Origin: an uncultured Corynebacterium sp.
Lineage (GTDB): Bacteria; Actinomycetota; Actinomycetes; Mycobacteriales; Mycobacteriaceae
Length of the DNA: 35,314 bases
Direction: 5' to 3'
Assembly (NCBI GenBank): GCA_946220775.1
Contig: CAMIFC010000019.1
Span: 1-35,314 of the forward strand
Shown here: one piece after another, positions 14,880 to 21,619 of the stretch
How the letters are laid out: each line of letters opens with the position of its first letter
Numbering within the stretch: the stretch's first letter is position 1
The notes under the pieces: model-generated
What the model saw: the letters and a program-made list of their open reading frames with translations, nothing else
Told to the model about the DNA's origin: nothing
The model's database searches: none
Made by a program: the position numbers and the translations under genes

Positions 14880-14886
14880 TGAGCCC

Positions 14887-15519
14887 ATGCCCAAGAATTC
14901 CCCAAAGCCGCAATTCCTGCGCGTCGTGTTCAGCCCTGGTGTCAACCCGGATAAGTGGCTCCGCCGTTTCGATGAGCGCGTGCCCGGCTGGCGCGCCGCC
15001 GCGGCCGCCACGGATCAGCCAATGCCTTTCCTGAAGCGGGGAACCGCTGATGTGGGGATTGTCCGGTTGGGCCCGGCTGGCGTCCCACCTGAATATCATT
15101 GTGTTGAGCTTTACGCCGAACAGTTGGGAGTGGCCGCGCCGAAGGAACATCCAATCGAGGTGATGCGCAGCGTGAGGCTGTCCGAACTCGCCGACGAGGT
15201 CGAGATGTACCGCACGCCCACCAGCGGAATCGATGATATTCCGGCGCTCAAGGAAGCACTTTCGGTCGTTGCCGCCAACGTCGGTATCGCCATCGCACCG
15301 AAGCCGCTATTGCGTGCATTGCGTCCGCGCAGCGTTGTTCATCGGGATTTATTTCAGGACGCCACCCCGCCAATCCCCGAAACCCGCATCGCATTGGTGT
15401 GGCTGAAAGATCGGGATGCTGACGAAGTACAGGACTTTGTGGGGATTTGCCGGGGGCGGAAGGCCGGCTCGAGTCGTGGGCGAGTGGTATGCAAGGGGGA
15501 GAAGCAAAAACGGAGGTAA
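14887..15519 (+). CDS. LysR-type substrate-binding domain protein without HTH
   Basis: A 210-residue protein equivalent only to the periplasmic-binding-like effector domain of LysR regulators: LRVVFSPGVNPDKWLRRFDERVPGW (first strand and helix), GTADVGIVRLG, CVELYAEQLGVAAPKEHP, and the second-lobe NVGIAIAPKPLLRAL plus IALVWLKDRD. The N-terminal winged helix is absent: the leaderless start at 14887 leaves no room and the divergent DUF5997 gene is directly upstream. It may therefore sense a small molecule and act through a partner, perhaps the DUF5997 protein. It is followed after 3 bp by the RclA-like reductase, so the two are co-transcribed. A TGGCGTCC octamer with an A/T-rich tail is at 15357-15364. 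The basic C-terminal tail is unusual. Confidence 0.8.
   Translation: MPKNSPKPQFLRVVFSPGVNPDKWLRRFDERVPGWRAAAAATDQPMPFLKRGTADVGIVRLGPAGVPPEYHCVELYAEQLGVAAPKEHPIEVMRSVRLSELADEVEMYRTPTSGIDDIPALKEALSVVAANVGIAIAPKPLLRALRPRSVVHRDLFQDATPPIPETRIALVWLKDRDADEVQDFVGICRGRKAGSSRGRVVCKGEKQKRR
15357..15364 (-). repeat. TGGCGTCC repeat in the LysR-domain gene
   Basis: The minus strand reads GGCGGGG, TGGCGTCC, TGAAATAAAT; on the coding strand it encodes QDAT in the C-terminal part of the protein. Confidence 0.6.
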
Positions 15520-15522
15520 AAC

Positions 15523-16881
15523 ATGAAGACAGATGTGGCTGTTGTCGGCTGGGGAAAGGCCGGAAAGACACTGGCGATGAAGTTGGCCGGGCTGGGGAAG
15601 CAGGTTGTGTTGATCGAGCAGTCGCCGGTGATGTACGGCGGTACCTGCATCAACATCGCGTGTGTGCCCACGAAGAAGCTGATCACTGAGGCCGTGCGCC
15701 GTGGGGATGCCGAGCCGAACGAGTACTTCACACAGGCTGTGGAACGGCGCGACGGGTTGATCGGCAAGCTCAACGACAAGAACTTCCACATGGTCGCCGA
15801 CCTGGATAACACGACGGTCATTGATGGTCGCGCGACGTTTGTTGGGGATAAGCAGATCCAGGTCGAGACCGCGGATGGCACCGTAGAGGTTACGGCTGAC
15901 ACCGTGATCATCGGTACGGGCGCGACACCACGACGCCTCGACATTCCAGGGCTCGACGGGGAGGGCGTGTACGACTCGACCACGATCCAGCACGCGCCGG
16001 AACTCCCGAAGCACCTGGTCATCGTTGGTGCCGGCCCGATCGGCATTGAGTTCGCCACGATGTTCGCTGCCTTCGGTTCGAAGGTCACGCTCTTGAATAA
16101 CAAGGACGGGCTGCTGACGAACCTGGGGGAGGAGACCTCCAAGGCACTGGAATCCGCACTGCGTGAGCAGGGCGTGGATGTGCGGCACAATACTTCGTTG
16201 GATGGCGTTACTCGTCCCGGGCTCACGGCGTCGCTGACCGATGGCACGTCGCTGGATTGTGATGCGATTCTCGTCGCTGCAGGCCGTACCCCGGCCACGG
16301 ACGGGTTGGGACTGGAAGCGGCTGGCGTCCGAACGAATGAACGTGGATTTATCACCGTTGATGAACACCTACGGACCACCGCGCCGGGCGTCTACGCGGT
16401 GGGCGATGTGAACGGCGGACCGCAATTCACCTATATTTCCTACGACGATTTCCGCATCGTCTTCGACCAGCTGACCGGTGACGGCACGCGGACGGTGAAT
16501 GATCGGGTGGCCGTCCCGACGACGACCTTCACGAACCCGCCACTGTCGACCGTCGGTATGGACCACGCCGCGGCGACGAAGGCTGCCAAGGAGGGACGCA
16601 ACATCAAGGTGGCGGCGAAGGACGTCGCGGCGATCGCAGCGATGCCCCGTCCGAAAATCCTCGGCCAGACTGCAGGTCGCTTCACCTTTTACATTGATGG
16701 CGACACGGACAAAGTGCTGGGCGCAACGCTATACGGCACCGACAGCCAGGAGCTGATCAATATGGTGGCCTTCGGGATCCGCCTGGGTGCGACGGTGAGC
16801 GATTTCCGGGACGGGATCTGGACTCACCCGTCCTCGACGGAGGCGTTCAATGAAGTGCTGGGCTCGCAGGATTCACTGTGA
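15523..16881 (+). CDS. RclA-like FAD-dependent pyridine nucleotide-disulfide oxidoreductase
   Basis: A 452-residue class I disulfide reductase. The N-terminal FAD site is DVAVVGWGKAGKTLA (GxGxxG variant GWGKAG), and the redox pair is C42-C47 in GGTCINIACVPTKKL. The NAD(P) site is LVIVGAGPIGIEFATMFAAFG and the second FAD motif GVYAVGDVNGGPQFTYIS. The dimerisation domain ends HPSSTEAFNEVL, with the catalytic His-Glu pair of the family. The CINIxC pattern and overall sequence resemble RclA/YkgC, a flavoprotein tied to reactive-chlorine and copper stress, more than lipoamide dehydrogenase, glutathione reductase or mycothione reductase. Good GGAGG site; 3 bp after the LysR-domain gene. Stress role is inference. 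Confidence 0.85.
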   Translation: MKTDVAVVGWGKAGKTLAMKLAGLGKQVVLIEQSPVMYGGTCINIACVPTKKLITEAVRRGDAEPNEYFTQAVERRDGLIGKLNDKNFHMVADLDNTTVIDGRATFVGDKQIQVETADGTVEVTADTVIIGTGATPRRLDIPGLDGEGVYDSTTIQHAPELPKHLVIVGAGPIGIEFATMFAAFGSKVTLLNNKDGLLTNLGEETSKALESALREQGVDVRHNTSLDGVTRPGLTASLTDGTSLDCDAILVAAGRTPATDGLGLEAAGVRTNERGFITVDEHLRTTAPGVYAVGDVNGGPQFTYISYDDFRIVFDQLTGDGTRTVNDRVAVPTTTFTNPPLSTVGMDHAAATKAAKEGRNIKVAAKDVAAIAAMPRPKILGQTAGRFTFYIDGDTDKVLGATLYGTDSQELINMVAFGIRLGATVSDFRDGIWTHPSSTEAFNEVLGSQDSL

Positions 16882-16958
16882 ATTCATCTTTCAACCATGT
16901 CATTTCAATGTTGAATTTCTAGCGTTGGGGGTGTCCGACCCAACCTAGGAGACATGAC

Positions 16959-18341
16959 ATGCTCGACTCGACAGTCGTGAATTTGGGATCAAATCCCAAC
17001 CTGACCGTGGACCTGGAACGTACGGATCCAAAGGACACGATCACATATGTGCTGGACACTTCGGTGTTGCTTTCCGACCCGTGGGCACTACGGAAATTCG
17101 CTGAACACCACATTGTGTTGCCCATCGTGGTGATCAATGAGCTGGAAGGAAAGCGCCATCACCCAGAGCTTGGCTGGTTCGCCCGCCAGGCTCTTCGTTT
17201 TTTGGAGGAGCTGCGCGCGGAAAACGCTGCGTTGAACGAGCCCATGGTCGTCAACGAGGACGGCGGTACGCTGCACGTTGAACTCAACCACACCGACCAG
17301 TCGCGCCTGCCATCGGGATTCCGCGCGGAGGACAATGACACGCGCATCCTCGCGTGCGCACTGAACTTCGCCGCTGAGGGTAAGAAGGTAGCGCTCGTAT
17401 CGAAGGACGTGCCGCTGCGCGTGAAGGCTGGCGCGTTGGGTATCCCGGCCGATGAGTACCACGCGCAGGACGTGGTCTCGAGCGGATACCAAGGCATGGT
17501 CACCGTTGAGACCGGCGGCGACGTGATCGACGCACTATTCGCCGACGGAGAAGCCGACCTTCTAGGATACACCACCACCGAGGGCCGCGATGTGTCTGAC
17601 CTGCCGGCGCACTGCGGCGTGACGATCAGCGCGGGCAGCCAGTCGGCGTTGGCACGCGTCGTGGCGGACGGTGTTGTGCAGCAAGTTCCTCATGACCTGC
17701 AAGCCTTTGGGGTGCGCGGACGCAGCGCGGAGCAGCGTGTGGCGCTCGACCTGTTGTTGGATGATGAAGTTGGCATCGTGTCGCTGGGCGGTTCCGCTGG
17801 CACGGGTAAGTCGGTGTTGGCATTGTGCGCAGGGCTGGATGCCGTTGTGGAGCGCGGGCAGTTCAAGAAAGTAGTGGTGTTCCGGCCACTGTATTCCGTC
17901 GGCGGCCAAGACTTGGGCTACCTGCCGGGCACCGAGCAGGAGAAGATGAACCCGTGGGCACAGGCGGTATTCGACACACTCGAAGGGGTGGTCAGCGACA
18001 CGGTGCTCGACGAGGTGGAGCACCGCAACCTGCTGGAAGTCCTGCCGCTGACTCACATTCGTGGCCGCAGCCTGCACGATAGTTTCGTGATCGTCGATGA
18101 GGCGCAGTCGTTGGAGCGCAACGTGCTGCTCACCGTGCTGTCTCGTTTGGGACGCAACTCGCGCGTCGTTCTGACCCACGATGTGGCGCAGCGCGATAAT
18201 CTTCGCGTAGGACGCCACGACGGAATCCAAGCAGTGATTGAAAAACTGAAGGGGCATCCGCTGTTCGCCCACATCACGTTGCAGCGCTCGGAACGTTCGG
18301 CAGTGGCTGAACTGGTGACGGGTCTGCTGGAGCAAGGCTGA
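16959..18341 (+). CDS. phoH2: PIN-PhoH family RNase/ATPase PhoH2
   Basis: A 460-residue fusion of an N-terminal PIN ribonuclease domain (about 28-165; acidic residues in YVLDTSVLL at D33, INELEGKRHH at E61, and EDNDTRILA around 124-127) and a C-terminal PhoH ATPase (Walker A GGSAGTGKS at 277-285, Walker B FVIVDEAQS, sensor VVLTHD). Mycobacterial PhoH2 (Rv1095) is an ATP-dependent RNA-unwinding RNase controlled by a small upstream antitoxin gene, phoAT. Here only 77 bp separate phoH2 from the upstream reductase gene, so no phoAT of normal size fits. Start ATG 16959 follows AGGAG at 16947-16951; another ATG five bases earlier opens an 8-codon frame overlapping the start. Confidence 0.92.
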   Translation: MLDSTVVNLGSNPNLTVDLERTDPKDTITYVLDTSVLLSDPWALRKFAEHHIVLPIVVINELEGKRHHPELGWFARQALRFLEELRAENAALNEPMVVNEDGGTLHVELNHTDQSRLPSGFRAEDNDTRILACALNFAAEGKKVALVSKDVPLRVKAGALGIPADEYHAQDVVSSGYQGMVTVETGGDVIDALFADGEADLLGYTTTEGRDVSDLPAHCGVTISAGSQSALARVVADGVVQQVPHDLQAFGVRGRSAEQRVALDLLLDDEVGIVSLGGSAGTGKSVLALCAGLDAVVERGQFKKVVVFRPLYSVGGQDLGYLPGTEQEKMNPWAQAVFDTLEGVVSDTVLDEVEHRNLLEVLPLTHIRGRSLHDSFVIVDEAQSLERNVLLTVLSRLGRNSRVVLTHDVAQRDNLRVGRHDGIQAVIEKLKGHPLFAHITLQRSERSAVAELVTGLLEQG

Positions 18342-18343
18342 CG

Positions 18344-18371
18344 CCGGAGCCGACGCCGGTTCCGGCTCCGG
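18344..18371 (+). terminator. Possible hairpin after phoH2
   Basis: CCGGAGCCG (18344-18352) and CGGCTCCGG (18363-18371), perfect 9-bp arms with a 10-nt loop directly after the phoH2 stop. No T-run follows, so efficiency is doubtful. Confidence 0.4.
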
Positions 18372-18425
18372 TCACCGAATGGTGGTAGAAAAGGGCAAAA
18401 TTGGAATTCTTTGGGTTGCCTAAGG

Positions 18426-18431
18426 CAGAAT
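18426..18431 (+). promoter_or_regulatory. -10 box of the GNAT gene (leaderless)
   Basis: CAGAAT, 7 nt before ATG 18439. Confidence 0.45.
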
Positions 18432-18438
18432 CTTGGAC

Positions 18439-19008
18439 ATGACATCCGCTGAGAAGATTTCCTCGCGCGAAACGCAGAACAACGTCGTGATCCGCAATCT
18501 GCGGGAGAGCGACTATCCGCAAGTCCGCGCTATTCTCCAAGAGGGCATGAACACCGGTGAAGCGACCTTCGAGGCCGAAGCACCGGAATGGGAAGACTTT
18601 CGCACCAGCCGCCTCCTTGAGCTCACCTTCGTTGCCGTCGATGGCAACACCGGTGATGTTCTCGGCTGGATCTCCGCCTCCCCGGCGAGCAAGCGCGAAG
18701 TGTTCCACGGCGTGATCGAAGACTCGATCTATATGGCCTCCGTAGCAGCTGGCCGGGGCGTTGGTGGCAAGCTACTCGATAAGCTCATCGAAGAAGCCAC
18801 CAAAGCCGGACGTTGGTCGATCCACTCGTCGATCTTCCCGGAAAACGTGGGCTCCGTGAAACTGCACAAGTCCCGTGGCTTCAAGGAAGTCGGAACCTTC
18901 CACTCCATGGCGAAGATGAGCTACGGGCCGAAGAAGAACGTCTGGCGAGACAACACCGTCTTCGAGCTCGTGCTCGAAGGCGGCCCAGCCGCCTCCGAGA
19001 ACAAATAA
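18439..19008 (+). CDS. GNAT N-acetyltransferase (phosphinothricin/MnaT-like)
   Basis: A 189-residue Gcn5-related acetyltransferase. Features are NVVIRNLRESDYPQVRAILQEGMNTGEATFE (start of the fold and the substrate loop typical of the Pat/Bar/YncA group), VLGWISASPAS, IYMASVAAGRGVGGKLLDKLIEEA with the acetyl-CoA pyrophosphate loop R/G-x-G-x-G, and NVGSVKLHKSRGFKEVGTF. Relatives acetylate phosphinothricin, methionine sulfoximine or free methionine; the substrate here is not known. The ATG 18439 start is supported by a -10 box; TTG 18433 is in frame but less likely. A strong terminator follows. Confidence 0.85.
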   Translation: MTSAEKISSRETQNNVVIRNLRESDYPQVRAILQEGMNTGEATFEAEAPEWEDFRTSRLLELTFVAVDGNTGDVLGWISASPASKREVFHGVIEDSIYMASVAAGRGVGGKLLDKLIEEATKAGRWSIHSSIFPENVGSVKLHKSRGFKEVGTFHSMAKMSYGPKKNVWRDNTVFELVLEGGPAASENK

Positions 19009-19022
19009 CAACACGAGCGCAT

Positions 19023-19050
19023 AAAGCCCCCGACCGCTGTCGGGGGCTTT
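19023..19050. terminator. Terminator between GNAT and MFS genes
   Basis: AAAGCCCCCGAC (19023-19034), loop CGCT, GTCGGGGGCTTT (19039-19050). Perfect 12-bp stem between convergent genes, A- and T-flanked, so probably active both ways. A near-copy of the octamer (GGGCGTCC followed by TAAAAAA) follows at 19064-19077. Confidence 0.85.
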
Positions 19051-19080
19051 CGTTGTGCCGAGGGGGCGTCCTAAAAAATC

Positions 19081-20658
19081 CTAGGAAACGGTTTCCTTGA
19101 GCTTCTCCTGGCGCGTGAAGACCAGGACCACCGCAGCAACGACCATCGCCGGAGCCAGCATCGTGAAGATCGGGACGAGAGCATCGTTATAGCTGCTCAG
19201 GATCACATTCTTCAGCTCGTCAGGCATGGTGGAAACCAGGTGAGGCGTTAGTGACTCAGCCTCTCCGCCGGCGAACCGCTCGGCAAAGGGCTTCGCAGCA
19301 TCTCCCATTTTCGCCAGCGCTTCGGGGATTCGCTCCGCCATGAACGTAGCAACCCGGTGGCTGAACAAACTGCCCACCACAGCAGCGCCAACGGCCCCAC
19401 CGATTTGGCGGAAGAAGTTATTCGATGCCGTCGCCGTGCCCACCATGGAAATCGGGAAGGTGTTCTGCACGGTTAGTGTCAGGACCTGCACGGACATGCC
19501 CAGCCCGATGCCGAACACCGCAAGGCACACACCCAGGAAGGTCAGGCTGCTGCCCGCCTCCATGGAACCCAGCAACACCAGCGCCACCGCAACGATCGCA
19601 AGCCCGACCACCGGGAAGTACTTGTACTTGCCCGTGCGGGTGATCGCCTGGCCAGAAATGGTGGCGGTGATCAGCATGCCGCCCATCATTGGGATCATCA
19701 TCAGTCCGGCGGCGGTGGGGGACATCTGGTGGGTCATCTGAATGTAGGTCGGCAGGTAGGCCAGCGCACCGAACATCGCGACACCAACGATCAAGCTGGA
19801 AATCGTCGTCAGCGTGAAGTTCCGAGCTCGGAACAGCCCCATCGGGATCAGCGGGTTGCGGACCTTGCGTTCCGTAATCACGAACAGCGTACCTGCAACG
19901 GCAACCGCGATGATCAGACCAATGATCACGGCGGAATCCCACGCGTATTCACGGCCACCCCACGTGACCGTGAGGATCAGCGATGTAGTCGCGATCGCCA
20001 GGAATGCCGTGCCGACCGCATCGAACTTCCCGGACACCCCACGCTTCGGCAGATTCAGCGCAAACGCCGAGATCGTAGCAGCCAGCAGCGCCAGTGGAAC
20101 GTTGAACCACAGCGCCCAGCGCCAGCCCGGGCCGTCCGTGAAGAACCCGCCCAGCAGTGGCCCAAGCACCGAAGACAGGCCGAAAACCGCGCCCATCAGC
20201 CCCATGTATTTGCCACGCTGCCGCGCCGGGACGACGTCGGCGATGATGGCCTGGGACAGCACCATCAGCCCGCCGCCGCCAATACCTTGGATGGCGCGGG
20301 CGACGATCATCCACGTCATCGATTGGGCGAGCGCACCAACGACCGAACCAACCAAGAAGATGAGGATCGCGAACAGGTAAAGGGGCTTGCGTCCCAGTTG
20401 GTCGCCAAGTTTGCCGTAAATCGGCATACCGATCGTCATGGTGACGAGGAATGCAGTGATAACCCAGCTCATCTTGTCCGCGCCGCCAAGTTCACCGACC
20501 AGCGTCGGCAGGGCAGTGGAGAAAATCATCTGCCCCAGCGAGGACATCAGCATGCCGATCATCAGCGCCGCGAACACCAGCGGGACGTTGTTTTCATCCC
20601 GGTAGTCGCGGCGGGGTGTGGTTGCCTCGGCACCAGCAACCTTCGTGAGTTTGCTCAT
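19081..20658 (-). CDS. MFS multidrug efflux transporter, DHA2 (14-TMS) type
   Basis: A 525-residue proton-driven exporter. About 14 hydrophobic helices are visible, starting at LVFAALMIGMLMSSLGQMIF. Motif A is GKLGDQLGRKPLY (after the second helix) and the antiporter motif C region is GLSSVLGPLLGGFF. ARAIQGIGGGGLMVLSQAII is typical of EmrB/QacA-type DHA2 pumps. The substrate is not predictable. The ATG at 20658 follows GAAAGGA. It is 43 bp downstream of the tetR-type gene on the same strand, so the two form a regulator-pump operon; a long TGGCGTCC repeat lies in that gap. Confidence 0.92.
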   Translation of the reverse strand: MSKLTKVAGAEATTPRRDYRDENNVPLVFAALMIGMLMSSLGQMIFSTALPTLVGELGGADKMSWVITAFLVTMTIGMPIYGKLGDQLGRKPLYLFAILIFLVGSVVGALAQSMTWMIVARAIQGIGGGGLMVLSQAIIADVVPARQRGKYMGLMGAVFGLSSVLGPLLGGFFTDGPGWRWALWFNVPLALLAATISAFALNLPKRGVSGKFDAVGTAFLAIATTSLILTVTWGGREYAWDSAVIIGLIIAVAVAGTLFVITERKVRNPLIPMGLFRARNFTLTTISSLIVGVAMFGALAYLPTYIQMTHQMSPTAAGLMMIPMMGGMLITATISGQAITRTGKYKYFPVVGLAIVAVALVLLGSMEAGSSLTFLGVCLAVFGIGLGMSVQVLTLTVQNTFPISMVGTATASNNFFRQIGGAVGAAVVGSLFSHRVATFMAERIPEALAKMGDAAKPFAERFAGGEAESLTPHLVSTMPDELKNVILSSYNDALVPIFTMLAPAMVVAAVVLVFTRQEKLKETVS

Positions 20659-20675
20659 GAATTCCTTTCTTCTTC

Positions 20676-20698
20676 TTTTTTAGGACGCCAACCCGGCC
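20676..20698 (-). repeat. TGGCGTCC repeat, long form, in the tetR-MFS gap
   Basis: The minus strand reads GGCCGGGT, TGGCGTCC, TAAAAAA, then GAAGAAG. It is almost the same as the copy at 2095-2117 although the flanking genes are unrelated. Confidence 0.8.
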
Positions 20699-20701
20699 GA
20701 C

Positions 20702-21421
20702 CTAGTCACCGGGCGAATCGTTGTCTGGTGGACTGGTGAAGTTGAGGTCGTTGAATTCCCGCTGGAGGTGTGCCTGGTCCGCGAAGATGGTGGTGAGTTG
20801 CTCTGGTCCGGGTTCACCATCACCGAGCTGATTGCTGAGCGTGATCGCCGTCCATAGCGAGGTGGTGATGAGTCGGGTGATCAGCAGAGCTTCGTCCTTG
20901 CTGGTCAGGTGGGGCAGCTGGCGGTTGTCCGGTTGGGTTTCGAGGTTGTTCAGGATCGCCTCATTGAGGTGTTCCCGGCTGGATTCGAAGGCGCGCAGCC
21001 TGGCGAGCATCAGCGTGGGGGTGCTGGAAAACAGCTTGGTGCGGCGTTGGTGGATCGTCCAGGTGAGGTCGGGGTCGATTGATTCAGCGCGGAAGCGCTT
21101 GTTCGCTTCAAGGTAGGTTCGGCCGACCAGTTCCATGACCCGCGCGGGGTAGGAGCGGTCGGGGGGTGGCGTGAGGGTGCGGATGTCGTCCAGCAGTTCT
21201 GGTGGGAACTTGGTGTGTTGGGTGCCACCGATGACTTGGTCTTTGGATTCGAAGTAGTTGAAGAAGGTGCGCCGGGAGATGCCGACGCGTTCGCAGATTT
21301 CTTCAACGGTGACAGCATCCACGCCGCGTTCCAGGAACATCGCTGTGGCGGCATCTTCGATGCGTAGGCGAGTTTCTTGGCGGTTGCGTTCCCGCAGTCC
21401 GAGTTGTTGTTGATCAGTCAC
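20702..21421 (-). CDS. TetR-family transcriptional regulator
   Basis: A 239-residue regulator. The N-terminal helix-turn-helix is RIEDAATAMFLERGVDAVTV followed by EEICERVGISRRTFFNYFESKDQ, the classic TetR DNA-binding domain. The C-terminal ligand and dimerisation region is divergent. It probably represses its own operon and the MFS pump downstream. GTG 21421 is chosen because TAGAGT lies 8 nt upstream and because the longer frame (ATG 21484) would translate straight through the twin operator, giving an unconserved His/Cys-rich leader. Confidence 0.88.
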   Translation of the reverse strand: MTDQQQLGLRERNRQETRLRIEDAATAMFLERGVDAVTVEEICERVGISRRTFFNYFESKDQVIGGTQHTKFPPELLDDIRTLTPPPDRSYPARVMELVGRTYLEANKRFRAESIDPDLTWTIHQRRTKLFSSTPTLMLARLRAFESSREHLNEAILNNLETQPDNRQLPHLTSKDEALLITRLITTSLWTAITLSNQLGDGEPGPEQLTTIFADQAHLQREFNDLNFTSPPDNDSPGD

Positions 21422-21429
21422 GTTCGCTA

Positions 21430-21435
21430 ACTCTA
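21430..21435 (-). promoter_or_regulatory. -10 box of the tetR-MFS operon (leaderless)
   Basis: TAGAGT on the minus strand, 8 nt before GTG 21421; TTGCGT 18 bp upstream is a possible -35 and lies in the operator. Confidence 0.55.
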
Positions 21436-21441
21436 CACTCA

Positions 21442-21470
21442 GTGCAAGCTTGCACGCAATGCAAGTTTGC
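21442..21470. promoter_or_regulatory. Twin operator of the TetR regulator
   Basis: Two adjacent palindromes: GTGCAAGCTTGCAC (21442-21455, perfect) and GCAAGTTTGC (21461-21470), sharing GCAAGYTTGC at about 17-bp spacing. They cover the -35 region of the tetR-MFS promoter, which fits binding by one or two TetR dimers and autorepression relieved by a pump substrate. Confidence 0.65.
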
Positions 21471-21535
21471 GGGTGGTGATGCAACTCATGGTTCTGCCTG
21501 GGCTGGCAGGCGGTGCCGGATCAAAGAATGAAAAA

Positions 21536-21566
21536 GGACGCCATTGGTGTGCACCGGTTGGCGTCC
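21536..21566 (-). terminator. fumC terminator built from two TGGCGTCC octamers
   Basis: Arms GGACGCCA (21536-21543) and TGGCGTCC (21559-21566) face each other with an inner GGTG/CACC pairing. The plus strand has A5 to the left and TAAAAAAAAA to the right, so a minus-strand transcript from fumC ends in the hairpin plus a T-run. Confidence 0.75.
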
Positions 21567-21619
21567 TAAAAAAAAAGGGGGAGGGGCCGCGGGAACGAGC
21601 GACCCCGGTCGCGCGGAAA

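Noticed and set aside
15349..16379. Two long overlapping minus-strand frames over the RclA-like gene
   Set aside because: Both are shadows of the reductase; neither shows recognisable domains.
16892..16916. TTCAAC/GTTGAA repeat after the RclA-like gene as a terminator
   Set aside because: A 6-bp A/T-rich stem with a long loop and no proper T-run; too weak to call.
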